A stretch of 64,000 nucleotides of DNA from Paratrimastix pyriformis (Eukaryota; Preaxostyla; Paratrimastigidae), in the NCBI GenBank assembly GCA_027972325.1, contig JAPMOS010000011.1:560501-624500 (forward strand), in the 5' to 3' direction. Below are positions 34,901 to 46,447 of this stretch, one piece after another. The translations under genes and the position numbers were made by a program. The notes under the pieces were generated by a model. It had not been told where the DNA came from. It did not search any database and was given only the letters and a program-made list of their open reading frames with translations. How positions within the stretch are numbered: position 1 is the stretch's first letter; each line of letters opens with the position of its first letter.

Positions 34901-37900
34901 GACGACACGAGGCGGGGGCTGCATTCCGACCTGCTCGGCAAGGGCGGCGGGTGCTGGCGCTGGGGGGCGTGCGGCCTGCGGGCCACCACGGGCCGTCAGT
35001 GGGGCCCCCTGGAGCCCCGACCAGCCAGCCGGCGGCGAGGCGGCGGGCGGGGTCAGGCGGGCCAGCAGCGCCAGGTGGGCCGTCATCTGGCCGGGGGGGG
35101 GGGGGGGGGGGGGGGCGAGCAAAGGTGAAAGGTGCCGATTAGGCCGAGCGGAGGGATGGGATGGGATGGGAGCGGAGCGGAGCGGGGGGAGGGCCGGCGG
35201 GGGCGCGGACCTCCTGGAGGGAGGCGGCGAGGGCGCGGAGGTTGAGGCGGGTCTCCTCGAGGAGCGGCTGCTGGGCCCGGGTCATGCCCGCCAGGCTGGC
35301 CTGCAGGGTGTCGCTCTCGGCCAGGGCGCTGCCCAGTTGGGCCCGCAGGGTCGCGTTGGCGGCCGTCGTCTGGCGGAGCCGCTCGTACAGCGCCTCCACC
35401 TCGTCCCCAAAGCGGCCCCCACCTGCGCCCCCACCGCCCCGCCCCGCCCGGCAGAAGGAGCAACGAGAGGCGCAGCGTCAGGGCCTCCGAACGAAGGTGC
35501 GAACGGCCCGCCGGCGCCCGGGGGCTCCTCCCGCCGCGAACCGGCCAGAGGGCGGGCGGCCCGGGGGTGTGGGAGCAGGGGCGGCGGACCGGGGCCGTAG
35601 TCGGCCATCCTGGGCTTGGCCATCTCCTCGGCCAGCCGGGCCCGCAGCTGCTCCAGCTCGCCCTCGGCCTGCAGCCCACCGGGCACACCCCCCCCCCGCC
35701 CCAGAGCAGCAATCATCAGCCATCAGCCCGGGGGGGAGGTTCGCTCGCCGGAGGGCCGCAAGGAGGAGGGCGGCCGACCTGCGCCAGCCGGGTGCGGAGG
35801 ACATCGTTGGCCAGGACCTCGTCGCGGGCCCGCTGGGCCTCCTCCTCCTCGGGGCTCAGGGCCACCCCGGCCGCGGCCTCGCCCTCCTGGTCGGCCCCCG
35901 GGAGGGGCGCCTCGGGGCCCTCGGTGGCCAGAAGGGCGGCGCTCTCCTCGGGGGAGAGCCACTCGAGCGGGTCCCCCTCGGCCCCGCACCGGGCCTCGGG
36001 CTCACCCGTGCTGGCCGGCCCCCCGCTGGGGCCCGAGGTGACCGAGGCCGAGGCCGAGGCCGATGGCGGGGTGGCCGTGGACCACGTCGACCGTGCCGGG
36101 CGGGCGGCCCGATGGGCACCTTGGGCCCCACTGGGCGGCTGCGGCCGGCGGGGCGCCTGGTGGTGGTGGTGGTGGTGGTGGTGGGGGGGGGAGGTATGGA
36201 GACAGCACGGGGATCTCATTGTGGGCGGCCCCGTGCACAGCGGCAAGGAGGTGGATGGGTGGGTGGGCAGGTGGGGGCAACGGACCGTGGGCGTGCTGCC
36301 GACGGGGCCAGCGGGGCGCCAGCGCCGTGTGGGCGATGCCGAGGCGGCCCGGCCACCGTGTGCCGACGGCCTGCCGGGGGCGGCCTGGGCGGTGCGGGCG
36401 GTGCGGGCCTCGTCGGGTGGGCTGGCCGAGCGGGCCCGGGGGGCCGGTGAGCGGGAGGCCGATGCGCGGCGGGCGAGGGCCAGGGCCAGCAGGGCCGCTC
36501 GGAGCCGCTCGCGGAGCTGGCCGATGCGCAGGTCGCGGGCGTAGAGCAGCTGCCGCAGGTGGCCCTCGGCCCGTGAGGCGTTCCGCAGCTTGCGGGCCGT
36601 CGAACCCTCCTGCACCCTGGCCAGGAGCAAGGCCAGGGCCAGGGGCCCACCCAGGGCGGAGCAGGGGGTCAAGCGGGGTCCGGGCGGCGGGAGGGAGGGG
36701 AGGGGAAGGGGAGAGGGGAGGGGGCAGGGCGCAGCAGCGCCCTCCGGGGCGGTGGATGCGGAGGAGGGCGGCGGGACGGGCCTGGAGCGGATGAGGGCCT
36801 TTGCGATCTCCGTGACGGCCGCCGCCGAGGGAGCAGTCGCTCCTCCGGCCCCGCCGCCCGGCCCGGCCGCGGCCCCGGCAGCCTGTGCGCCTCCGGCCGC
36901 GGCTGGGGCCGGGATGGGCTCGAGCAGCTGGGCCTGCAGGGCGGCCGCCTGGGCGAGGGCGTCCTCCCGCTGGCTGAGCTGCTCCCGCAGCCGGTCCGCC
37001 TCCAGGCCCAGCTGCCCGCGGCGCACCCCGCCCCAGAGCCACGATGACAGACGCAATGAGCCCAGTCCGGCGCGGGCCATGAATGAGGTCGCATGGGCTT
37101 CCATTCCTCGGCCGGCCGGCGTGCGTGTGGTGGTGGTGGTGGTGGTGGTGGGGGGGGGGGACCTTGGCCTGCTGGGCGGCCAGGGCCGTGTGCTTGCGGG
37201 CGAGGGCCTCGTGGGCCAGCCGGTAGCGGGTGGCCTCGCGCCAGTACAGCAGCGCACGCGACTGCACCACCGGCCGCCCCCGATCCCGCCACCACCACAG
37301 CCACCACAGCCACAGCCACAGCCACAGCCACAGCCACAGCCACAGGTGAAGCAAAGGGCAAGACAGGATGGTGCGTGCGAAGGCACGGGAGGGCCGCCAC
37401 CCGAGCAAAGCGAGGCGGGCAGGGGCGGCGGGATGGGCCGGGACCTCGAGGGCGGCGCGGCCGAGGTGGGCGATGATGCGGGCGCCCTCGGGACCCACTG
37501 GCTCGGGCGCGGGCGGGGCCGGGCAGCGCGCCTGCTGCTGGGTCCGCTCCCGGAGGCTCTCCAGCTCCCGCTGCAGCACGCGCACCTGCTCCAGCCGCCG
37601 CCACGTCCCAGATGATCGTGATCATGACCACCTGCCCACGAGCGGGTGCTGGGAGATGGGGTGTCGCGGGGCGCCGGACCTGGGTGTGGGCCTGCTCGAG
37701 GAGGGCGCTCCCCGTGGGCAGCCGGACGCCCTCGCCCTGGCCCTCGGCCGCCTCGGACGGGCCGGGCGGCCCCTCGTGACGTGAGTGGGCCAGATCCAGC
37801 TGCGCCTTGGCAAGCTGCAAGACGGGAGGGGTGGGGTCCAGTGCGAACGGGTTACTCGGGTGGCGGCGGTCAGTGGGCCGGTATATGCTGGGACGGTGGG

Positions 37901-38082
37901 GGGTGGGTGGGTGGGGGTGGCAGGCGAGCAGCCAGGGGCAGGAGCGGCAGGGCCGACCTGCAGCTTGGTCTGCTCGGCCTCGGCCAGGGCGGCCCCCAGG
38001 CGCTCCTGCATGGCCGCCCACTCGGCCGCCAGCCCCTTGGCCACGGCCCCGGCCCCCTCCCAGAGGACCGTCGCCCCGCCGG

Positions 38083-38119
<37 letters not shown>

Positions 38120-39755
38120 CCCGGGCGGCGGCGCCACGGCCATCAGGAGGCTCGTCAGGGCGGCCCCGGGCGGCCCGGCCGGGAGCCCGGGCTGGGGCCG
38201 GGCCAGCAGGGCCTCGGCCTCGGCCAGGGAGGCCTGCAGGGCGCCGGCCTCGATGTGGAGGGCCCCCAGCTGCCGGTGGGCGGCGTCGAGCATGGCCAGC
38301 ATGTCGGCCTCCACCACCCGGTGCGCGCACAGCTCCGCCCCCGCCGCCGCCAGCTGGTCGGCAACCTGATGGCGATGGCGACAAGGGCCACAGCGGAAGA
38401 CGGCGATGAGCCGAGGCCGCCCAGGCCACACCGAGGAGGCGGCGGGGGGACGGGGGACGGGGGGCGGGGGGCGGGGGGCGGGACGGGACGGACGGTGGGC
38501 TCGAGGGCGAGCCGGCCCACGAACTCGCGGGCCCATGACTGCAGGGTCGGGTCCCGGACGAGCTCCTCGGGCGACCGGGCCAGGCTCGGCCGGCCCAGCA
38601 CGGACACCCCCCCGAGGGGGCCGCTGCTGGGAGCCCCGGCCGGGCCAGCACCCTGCACGGCCGCCTGGCGGGCGGCTGCCTGGGCGGCGGCTGCCTGGGC
38701 CTGGAGCTGCTCCGCCAGCCGCTGGGCCAGCGACCGCACCGCCGCCAGCTGCCGCTCGGCCGCCCCCAGCCGCCCCGTGGCCACCCGCTCGCGCCCCTCG
38801 GCATCCAGGGCCCGCCTGGCACCGCCGCCCCCCCAAAGAGCGGACAGGAGCCACCGAGCCGTCACCATCGGTCCGCGCGACCAGGAGAGGGGGCGGGGCG
38901 GGATGGCAGCGGACCTGGTGGCGTCATGGGTGCGGGACCGGGCCAGGGCCCCCAGCCGGGCGAGCTGCTCCCGCAGGGCGCCTACCGTGGCCCTGCTGTC
39001 GGCCTCGAGGGCGGCCCACTGTGCCGTCGCCCGGGCGGCCGTGGCGCGGGCCGCAGTACACTCGAGGGCGCACCCGTCCAGGGCCCGCTCAAGGTCCACC
39101 GCCTGCGGGGCGGGGAGGAGATGATGATCTCCCGGACGAGGCCGGGGCGGGGCGGGGCGGGGCGGGGCGGGGCGGGGCGGGGCGGACCTTTGCGAGGAGG
39201 GCCGCCTCGTGACCCTCGGCCTCGCGGCACCGGCGGAGGAGGCCGCCCACGACCCGGTCGCCGGCAAGGAGGCCCTCCCGGAGCCGGTCGAAGATGGCCT
39301 GCATCCTGCGGCGCCGAGGAAGGCCACCCGCCCACACGCGGCCAAGGGCGAGGGCCAGGGCGAGTGCCAGGGCGAGGGCGAGGTGAGGCGGGCCCGTTGG
39401 AAGAGGCGCGCTGGATGTTTCCCGCCAGCCCGTGCGACCCTCACCCTCACCCCCCGGGGGCCCTGATGCCATGGCGGCGGACCAGTTGCGGAGGGTTGCG
39501 CCCTCCTCGGCCACCTCGAGGGCGGCCCGAGGGTCCACCTGGAGCTCACCCGTCCGGCCGCGCGGCTGGGCGGGGGTCCGTCCCTGGCCAGGGCCCGCCC
39601 GGGCGAGGCGGCTCTCGACGTAGCACTGCACGAGGCTGTGCAGCCGGGCGTCCACCTCGGCCAGGGTCGTCGCCACGGCCTGGTTGTAGGGCGCCTCCTG
39701 GGCCCACGCCCGCACCTGCTCCGGGCTCCACGGGAGCTGCAATCCGCACCCCGGC

Positions 39756-39811
<56 letters not shown>

Positions 39812-42800
39812 CACCACACCACCACCCGGAAGGGGGCCCACGAGGAAGGTATGAATGAAGGAACAGAGTCCGGGTGTGATGCTTCCCGGCTTCCGCACTC
39901 GGGCCGAAGCCCGCGGGTAACATCGACCCCTCGGTCCGGTCCGCCCTCCCCGCGAGACAAGCTCGCAGGACGGGACGCCCCAAGGGGCCCATGGGTCGGC
40001 TACCGCCCCTCACAAGGACGGTCACCGCCCCTCATAATGACGGACACCGCCGGCGCCCACATACAGAAGGGGGTCAGATCCGGCCCGGCCAGCGCCATCC
40101 CCAACGCCCACCATCGCGCCCGGGAGAGAAGTGTGGGGATGGTGGTGGGGCGGACCTCCTCGGGGGGCGCCGTGTCGGGGGCCGGGCCCGGAGGCTGCTG
40201 GGGCTGCTCGGGCGGCTCCGCCTCGGGGCCGGCGGGCCGCTGGGGCACCATCCCGGCAGCCGCGGCCCCCGCCTGGAGCCGCTCCTGCAGCAGGCTCGTC
40301 CCCAGTGGGCCGCCCCACACCGCCCCGCCCCGCCCCGCCCCGCTCACCCCCGCTCACCCCCGCCACCAGCGGGCGAAGGTTCGGCGGCTCCGGCTCCGGT
40401 CGGGTTGTCGGCCCGCTGCCGCAGGCGGGTGAGCTGCCCAGGGGCGACCAGCAACCCACACAAACCAGGGCCAAAGGGGAGCAAGGAGGCGCTTCAGTCA
40501 GGGCCGCCCAGAGGCGGACAAGCGGAGAGGCTGGAGGCGCGCAGCGAGCGGGGCTGGTGGGGGGCTGGGGGGGGGGGGGGGGGGGGGGGGGCTGGGGGGG
40601 GGTCAGGTGGGGGCGGCGGGGGACCTGCTGGTCGTGGGCGCGGCGCTCGTCGGCGAGCCGCTGCTCGTGGCGCCTGACGGCCTCCTCGAAGGCCGCCCTG
40701 CACACGCCGGGGCGCGTCAGCCCATGCCCATCGGGGCAGCTGTGGCTGCTGGGGGGGGCGGCAGACCCGGCGGCAGCGCTCTCCCTGACGAGGACGGCGT
40801 GGTCGTGTCTGAGGGCGGCCAGCTGCTGGGCCAGGTCGTCGCGCTCCGCCTCGGCCCGGGCCGCATCGGCACGCAGGGCGTCCAGCTCGCCCGCCAGCCC
40901 CTCGGCGGCCTGCTGGAGGGCGGCCTTCTCGGCCTCCCGGGCGGCGGCCTGGGCGAGGGCCTGGTCGAGGGCCCCCTGCACACGCGCCTGCTCCTGGTGG
41001 CTCTGCACCGTCAGCGACCTGGCGCCGACATGACATGCGCCCCAACCACCGTCGGGCGCAGGTGAGGATGAGGATGAGGGTACGGCTGAGGGCTCGGGCG
41101 AAGGCCACCGCGGACAGGAAGGGAGCGGGGGAGGGAGGGAGGGAGGGATGGGGAGGGAGGGGCGGGAGGGATGGGGCGGGAGAGGAGGCGCCGGGCGGAC
41201 TTGAGGTCGGCCATGGCGCGGTCGCCGTCGAGGCGCATGGCCTCAGGGTGCACACCCGGGCCGCCAGCTCGGCCAGCCGGCCCGCCATGGGGTCCCCTGC
41301 CGGCCCTGCGGGCTGCTGCTGATGGAAGGCGTCCAGGGTGTCCATCAGGACGGTCATCTGGCACCCGCCAGCCGCCAGCCACCACCCCAGTCACGGAGAG
41401 AGGCTGCGTGAGCCCACTGGGGGGGGGGGGGGGGGGGGGGGGCATAGCGGCATCCCTTGTTCACGGCCGGCGGGAGGGCTGCCGGTTCGTGGCCCCAGCG
41501 GCGGGCGGGACTGATGAGGGCCGGGGGGCGTGGGGGGCGGACCTGGACGTTGCGCTCCTCGACCAGCGAGCCCAGCCGGGCCACCTCGGCGCGCAGGTCC
41601 TCTCGCTCGCGGGCCCAGGCCTGCTGCTCGCTCGCAAGGCTGCACGGCCGGCCAGCACACCCCCGGCCAGCCCAGCCCAGCCCGGCGCGGAGCCGGATCG
41701 GTTACGTTTAAGCGGCAGCAGGGGGAGCAGCGGCGCCTGGGGTGGGGCAGCAGTGCGGACCGCTTGGCGGCTGCCTGGGCGGCCTGGGCCTGGGCCACGG
41801 CCTGGGCGCGGGCCTCCTCGAGCTCGGCCCCGAGGCGGGCCAGGGCCCCCTCGTGGGCCGCCACCTGCTGCACGAGGCCCTCCCGCTGGGCAACTGCCTC
41901 CACAGCCCGCCGTCGCAGCTGCCCCCCACGTCCCCCCGTCGCGGCCCACGTGCATGCCCCCGATCAGGGTGGGCTGGCTGGCTGGCGGGCGGGCATCCGC
42001 GGACGCGTGCTGTGGCCGGGGCGCCTCCGGGCCGGAGGATGGGAGCAGGCGGGTGTGGGCATGGGTGGGCAGACCTCGGCGAGCTCGCCCGTGGCCGCCT
42101 GGGACTGCCGGCCTGCGGCCTGCTCGTGGGCGTCCTGGGCCTTGCGGAGGGCCTCCTCGGCCGCCTGGGCCCGCTGCGAGAGATCGCTCGCCTGCCGCTC
42201 CCGGGTCACAAGCTGGGCCTGCAGGTGGCCAGGGCAGTGCGCCCAGGGCAGGGCGGGCAAAGTGATGAAGGACCGAGGACTGGCGATGGGGCGGAGCCGA
42301 TCGGGGGGAGGAGGGGGGGGGGGGGGGGGGGGGGGGGCAAGCGGGCCTTGAGGTCGTCGATGGCCGCGGCCTGGTCGCCGTCGTGCTTGGCGAGCTCCTT
42401 GTCCGATGCGGCAATCTGCGCGTACGGGTGGTGGTGGTGGACGAGGAGGGGAAGCAGCAGCAGAGAGAAGAGGAAGGAGGTGGGCATGTGAGGCCGTGAT
42501 CTGAGGGGTGGGTGGCAGGCCGTGACGCGCAATGGGCAGCGGCGGTGGCGGAGGAGGATGAGGAGGGGAAGAGAGCAGGGCGGGCCTGGCCGATAAGCTT
42601 GGCGATCTCCGCCTGCTGCTGGGCGACCATCCGCTGATGCTGCTCCAGCTGCACCTGCAGCGCCCCGCACTGCGCCGCCCCACGCCCACGCCCACGCCCG
42701 CAGAGAGGAGGGTCAGAACCCCTGCTAGCGACCTCCTGCTGGGCGGCGGTGCGGACCTGGCTCTGCTTCTCCTCGAGCAGGGCCGTGTAGCGCCGCTGGG

Positions 42801-43348
42801 CCTCCTGCTGCTGCCCCAGCGAGGCCTCCAGGTCGCGCCGGGCCCGCTGCTGGGCCTCCTGAGCGCCCCGACTGGTGAGCCCAAGCCGCCTCGCCGGTAC
42901 CAGACCTGAGCTTGCGTCAGCTGAGCCAGCAGCGCCGCGGGGCTGGGACCCCGGCGGGGCGTCGGGCCCTGTGCAGCGGCCTGTACAGCACTCTCGTGCG
43001 TTTGTGGGGGCGCGGGTTGCACTTGCACAGAAACATCAGCCATTGGCGGCGGTGGTGGTGGTGGTGGCGGCGACGTTACTTCGGGAAGCCGCCCCTCTTC
43101 CATGTCTCGCTTCAGTTGCGCAATCTGATGGAATGGAGATGCGTTAGAAAGACCATTCAAAAATAATAACAAATATCGACTTCTTGGACAAGAGCGGAAA
43201 TTTGAGAACCCTGGTCTTGCTTGGCTCTCTCCAAAATTGTGATTGCTTCATCTTTTTCCTGTAAGATGTGCAAAACGTTCTAAAACAAGAGAAATTTGAA
43301 TTTTATCTCCAATTTGACCCTTCAGACTTGCGCAATCTCTTCGTCCAT
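26222..43348 (-). CDS. Giant coiled-coil protein with proline/glutamine-rich C-terminus
   Basis: The first exons are 43328-43348, 43181-43279 and 42906-43124. They start MDEEIAQ and run into [16 protein letters not shown] and [16 protein letters not shown]. Tens of exons follow, most coding 25-120 residues of heptad-rich helix ([58 protein letters not shown]) with Ala, Glu, Gln, Arg and Leu dominant. The last large exon (about 26222-28765) is mostly disordered, with a run of about 17 Pro-Gln pairs, Met-Pro pairs and a final helix, [14 protein letters not shown]. Size is probably over 3000 residues. Long coiled coils of this kind are typical of golgin, centrosomal and other scaffold proteins, but I see no diagnostic domain. 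I treat it as one gene because no start or stop boundary interrupts the chain; two adjacent genes cannot be excluded. Confidence 0.62.
27640..27765 (-). repeat. Coding hexamer array (Pro-Gln)
   Basis: About 20 GGCTGT hexamers (CAGCCA-type on the sense strand) encode Pro-Gln pairs in the C-terminal region of the giant protein. One GACTGT unit breaks the run. Confidence 0.95.
28791..28935. repeat. GGTGGC hexamer array in an intron of the giant gene
   Basis: About 18 GGTGGC copies (28806-28915) flanked by G runs, inside the intron that separates RDRA from [14 protein letters not shown] (donor near 29020, acceptor near 28772). Confidence 0.93.
29165..42340. repeat. Recurrent poly-G (sense poly-C) runs in giant-gene introns
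   Basis: Runs of about 14-30 G occur near 29168, 29408, 29711, 31076 (as C), 32332, 33460, 35096, 36181, 40570, 41418 and 42313, each inside an intron of the minus-strand giant gene. All but the run at 31076 are C-rich on the sense strand, mostly close to acceptors. Listed together because they share one pattern. Confidence 0.8.
39120..39190. repeat. GGGGC pentamer array
   Basis: About eleven copies in a giant-gene intron next to the GTCCGC donor at about 39186. A second simple array of GGCACA units lies at about 39752-39808 in another intron. Confidence 0.9.
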
Positions 43349-43422
43349 GCCCTTCTAGCAGAACAACATAAATAACGTTTGAAGAATAATAGCGTAAAGA
43401 ACCTCAAAGGCAGGACCATCTG
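43349..43422. promoter_or_regulatory. Divergent promoter, giant gene / Vps2
   Basis: Only 74 bp separate the two start codons. The stretch is strongly AT-rich and contains ATAAATAACGTTTG, a relative of the AACGTT element seen upstream of XDH. It must serve both genes or be flanked by regulatory sequence in the first introns. Confidence 0.55.
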
Positions 43423-44340
43423 ATGTCGTCAGTCTTTGGCTCTGGAGGGGGGAAAACGCCCACGCAGCTTGGCCGAGAGGCAAAATTATCATTGCGTCAC
43501 GATGAGCGCGGCATTGAGCGAGAAATTCAGGCCATGGATCGCGAGGAAGCCAAGATTAAAGTTCAGATCAAAGATGCAGCCCGACGCGGCGACAATATCA
43601 GCGCCAAATCCCTCGCAAAAGTCTTTTGATCGATTTTTTTAAACATTCCCCAATTCTGCCACAGCAACTGGTCCAATCACGAAAAGCGAGGGAGCGTTTT
43701 GTTGGGCTCAAGAGCCAGATTGGCGCCACATCCCTCACCATCCAGCGGCAGGTTGCCACCACCAAGGTTGCTGCGGCAGTCGCCCAAAGGTCTGTTGGCA
43801 CCTGGCGGCTCTGCGCATCTCTTTGTGCATCCCTCAGCGCCCGGGTCATGGGCCAGGTCAACCGCGCCATGCCCGCCCGGGAGCTGGCAGAGACCATGCA
43901 GCGCTTCCAGGCGGAGAACATGCGGGCCGACATGTCTAGCGAGCAGCTCGACGACCTGATGGAGAGCCTCGACGAACCCGAGGTCGAGTCGCAGGCTAAC
44001 GAGGAGGTCGACAAGGTCCGCACCGCCCCTGCCCGCCCCTGCCCGCCCCTGCCCGCCCCTGCCCGCCCCTGCCCGCCCCTGCCCGCCCCTTCCCGGAGAG
44101 ATGGCAGCCCCGCCGTTCAAGGTGCAGCCTCGGCGAATCCGTTGACCGCCCCGCCCTCGCCCACCTTTCACCTCCCACCTTCACTTCACTTCGCTGCAGG
44201 TCATGCTGGAGCTCACCTCGGGCATCCTCAGCCGGGCCGGTCCCGTCGCCCTTGGCGCCCCCGCCGCCCCCGCCGCCGCCGAGGCCGCCCCGTCCGAGGC
44301 CGACGCCCTCCAAGCCCGCCTGGGCGCTCTCCGCGCATAA
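43423..44340 (+). CDS. VPS2: ESCRT-III subunit Vps2/CHMP2
   Basis: Membrane-remodelling filament subunit that recruits the Vps4 ATPase. Four exons (43423-43620, 43665-43789, 43838-44015, 44200-44340) give 213 residues. The N-terminal half is basic and helical (KTPTQLGREAKLSL; AKIKVQIKDAARRGD; AKQLVQSRKARERFVGLKSQ), the usual ESCRT-III core. The middle has MGQVNRAMPARELAETMQRF and an acidic segment, DDLMESLDEPEVESQANEEV. The last residues ALQARLGALRA fit the LxxRLxxLK/R MIM1 motif that binds the MIT domain of Vps4. Length and motif order fit CHMP2A/Vps2 better than CHMP2B or CHMP3. Introns of 44 and 48 bp near the start contrast with the 184-bp third intron, which holds a CCCCTGCCCG array. Confidence 0.92.
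44026..44092. repeat. 10-bp CCCCTGCCCG array in Vps2 intron 3
   Basis: About six tandem copies just after the GTCCGC donor at 44016. Confidence 0.93.
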
Positions 44341-44500
44341 CCAACCACTCCCGGATCCCCGACGGATACCCCCCCCCCCCCCCCAATCCCGGGACGGCCG
44401 AAGGCCTCGGTGCGTGCATTTTGTGGAAACGGTTTTGTTTGTGCCCATTTGCGATGGCGATGGCGATGACGATGACAATGGGTCCGGCAAACTCCAGCAG

Positions 44501-45195
44501 CTACTGAGGGTCGCCCAGCTGGGCCAGGGGGCGCGACCATACCAGCCGCACGGCCTCGGGGTCGGCCGGGTGGGCGGTGAAGTCGACCGCGAAGAGGTAG
44601 CCCTGCCCCCGGTCCAGCACCGCATCCACCAGAGCCCCGTACGAGAGCACGGGAGATGAGCACGGGCGGGCCTCCTCGGGCCCCTGCTCGAATAGGCGTC
44701 CGGCCTCCACCTCCTCCTCCTCGGGCCCGGGGGGTGGGGAAGGGCTGCGGTCGGTCGGCTGGAGGCGGGGCTGGGCGAGCAACCAGGTGGCGGCCAAGCG
44801 GCGCCATGCGGGGAAAAGGTCCCTGGGGCCCGTGGGTGGGCCCTGGGGGTGGACCCTGGGGTTGGCGCCCACCCCTGCGCTCGGAAGGGCCGCTGGGGCG
44901 GGCGGGGGAGTGGGCGGGCGGGCCCGGGGAGGCCCGCGCTTGGAGCCCCCCCGCTCGGGGCGGCGCTTCTTGCCCCGCCGCCGCCCGGGGCCCTTCTGCT
45001 CCGGCTCGTCCCCAGCCAGCGGGCCAGACGGGGCCGGGGCGGCGTCCTCGGAGCGGATGTCCTCGGCCTCGGCCTCGCCCAAGGCGGCAGACTCGGCGAC
45101 TGACGGGCCGCGCCAACGGAGAGGCGGAGACGGCAGCGCAACGGCCGGGGGAGGGCCTGATGATGCGGGGTCGCGGCTGCCCGGCTCCTGCAGCG

Positions 45196-45275
<80 letters not shown>

Positions 45276-46447
45276 AACGTCTTCTTCTTCTTCTTGTTGG
45301 GGCGGGAGCGGGCAGCGGGGCCCCCCGCCCCCGAGGCCTCGCGCTCCAGGTCGAAGACCACCCCGTAGCGGGCCAGGGCCGCCCAGCCGTGCAGGCCCAC
45401 CCACCAACGGCCCTGGGCGGCGCACCACCGCATCAAAATGCCCGTCTCCCTCCAGAACTCCGCCCCGGGCGCCATCTCAGGCGAGGCGGTCTGGCGGGCC
45501 GGGCGATGGCTGGCCGGGCCGGGGCCTGGGGGCTCGGCAGGCGAGGCGGCCGGACTGCCCATACGGTGGGCGTGGGCCGCCCAGGCGGCCCAATCAGCCG
45601 GGTCCCAGGGGGGGCTGGGCACGAGCAAGGCCAGGTCGTCAGCCGAGAGGAGCATGCCCCGGGCGGCTCGGACCAGGGGCAGGGCCAGGTCGCACCGGGA
45701 GGGGGCCGCCAGCAGGGAGACCACCCCCCCCGGATGGTGGGTCACCCGGAGGAAGTGCGGGCCCGACTTGAGCCACCGCAGTCCGGGGGCGGCCTCGTAG
45801 ATCCCCGCCTGGAGCAGAGCCGCCGCCAGGGCGGGGTGGGTGCTGGGGAATGGGCTTGCCGGGGCGGCCGCAGCAGAGGCGGAGCTGGTGGTGGGCGGGC
45901 CATCGAACAGTTTCGGCGGCAAGGAGTCCGCCTGATGGGCGCGCACGAGTGTCTCAATGTGCGCAAAGAGGCGCGGATCGCGGAGCCGGGGGTGCAGCCC
46001 CGCCCCACGCCCGAGGGCCCGATGGGCGACCCACACCGGCTGCTGGCGGAAGAAGGACGGGTCGACATGGGCCAGAAAGCACATGTACTTGCATGAGGGC
46101 ACATGATAGGAAAGCGAGCACAATCTCAGCTTGTCGACGAGCTCTTTTGTCACTGAAACCTCGCCAAGGAGCCCCAGTTCTTCGCAGAATTCCCGCAAGG
46201 CCTGAGGGGGATGGGGGGCGGGGAGGAATCGCGGGGATGGATTGCGCGGAAAAAAAGATGACCAACCATATGCTCCGGACAAGTGTCGCAAGCTTTCTTC
46301 TTCCCGCCGAAGTCGGTCAGAGCATTCCGATTCTTGCCGAGGATCTGCTGATGGAGAGCCAAGTATAGGCCGGGACCCTGCTCTCCTGTGTCAAGATAGC
46401 AGAATGGCAAAATACCAGCCGCTTTGATGTCCCTGAAATCAGCCAGC
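44501..46447 (-). CDS. Nudix hydrolase-domain protein with long C-terminal extension
   Basis: A coding exon runs from about 46447 to 46267 and joins, through a 65-bp intron (46202-46266), to 44501-46201. Seen: DIKAAGILPFCYLD, NALTDFGGKKK and REFCEELGL, which fits the REUxEExGU half of the Nudix box. The upstream Gly and Glu positions are shifted by one residue and the acidic residue is Asp, so catalysis needs testing. A second folded region follows (ILMRWCAAQGRWWVGLHGWA). Then come a Lys run, about 14 Glu-Gln pairs (45190-45275) and a disordered tail ending with FAVDFTAHPADPEAVRLVWS. I find no ATG in frame upstream of the Nudix core, so a 5' exon is missing from this model. It may overlap the DOCK gene's first exon. 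Substrate unknown. Confidence 0.75.
45186..45277 (-). repeat. Coding CTGCTC hexamer array (Glu-Gln)
   Basis: About 15 pure CTGCTC hexamers encode a Glu-Gln repeat in the Nudix protein. The near-absence of synonymous changes points to recent slippage. Confidence 0.95.

Noticed and set aside
26368-42700. Many long plus-strand open frames rich in Gly, Ala and Arg opposite the giant coiled-coil gene
   Set aside because: High GC suppresses stop codons. These frames lack protein-like composition, and minus-strand splice sites and heptads are consistent throughout.
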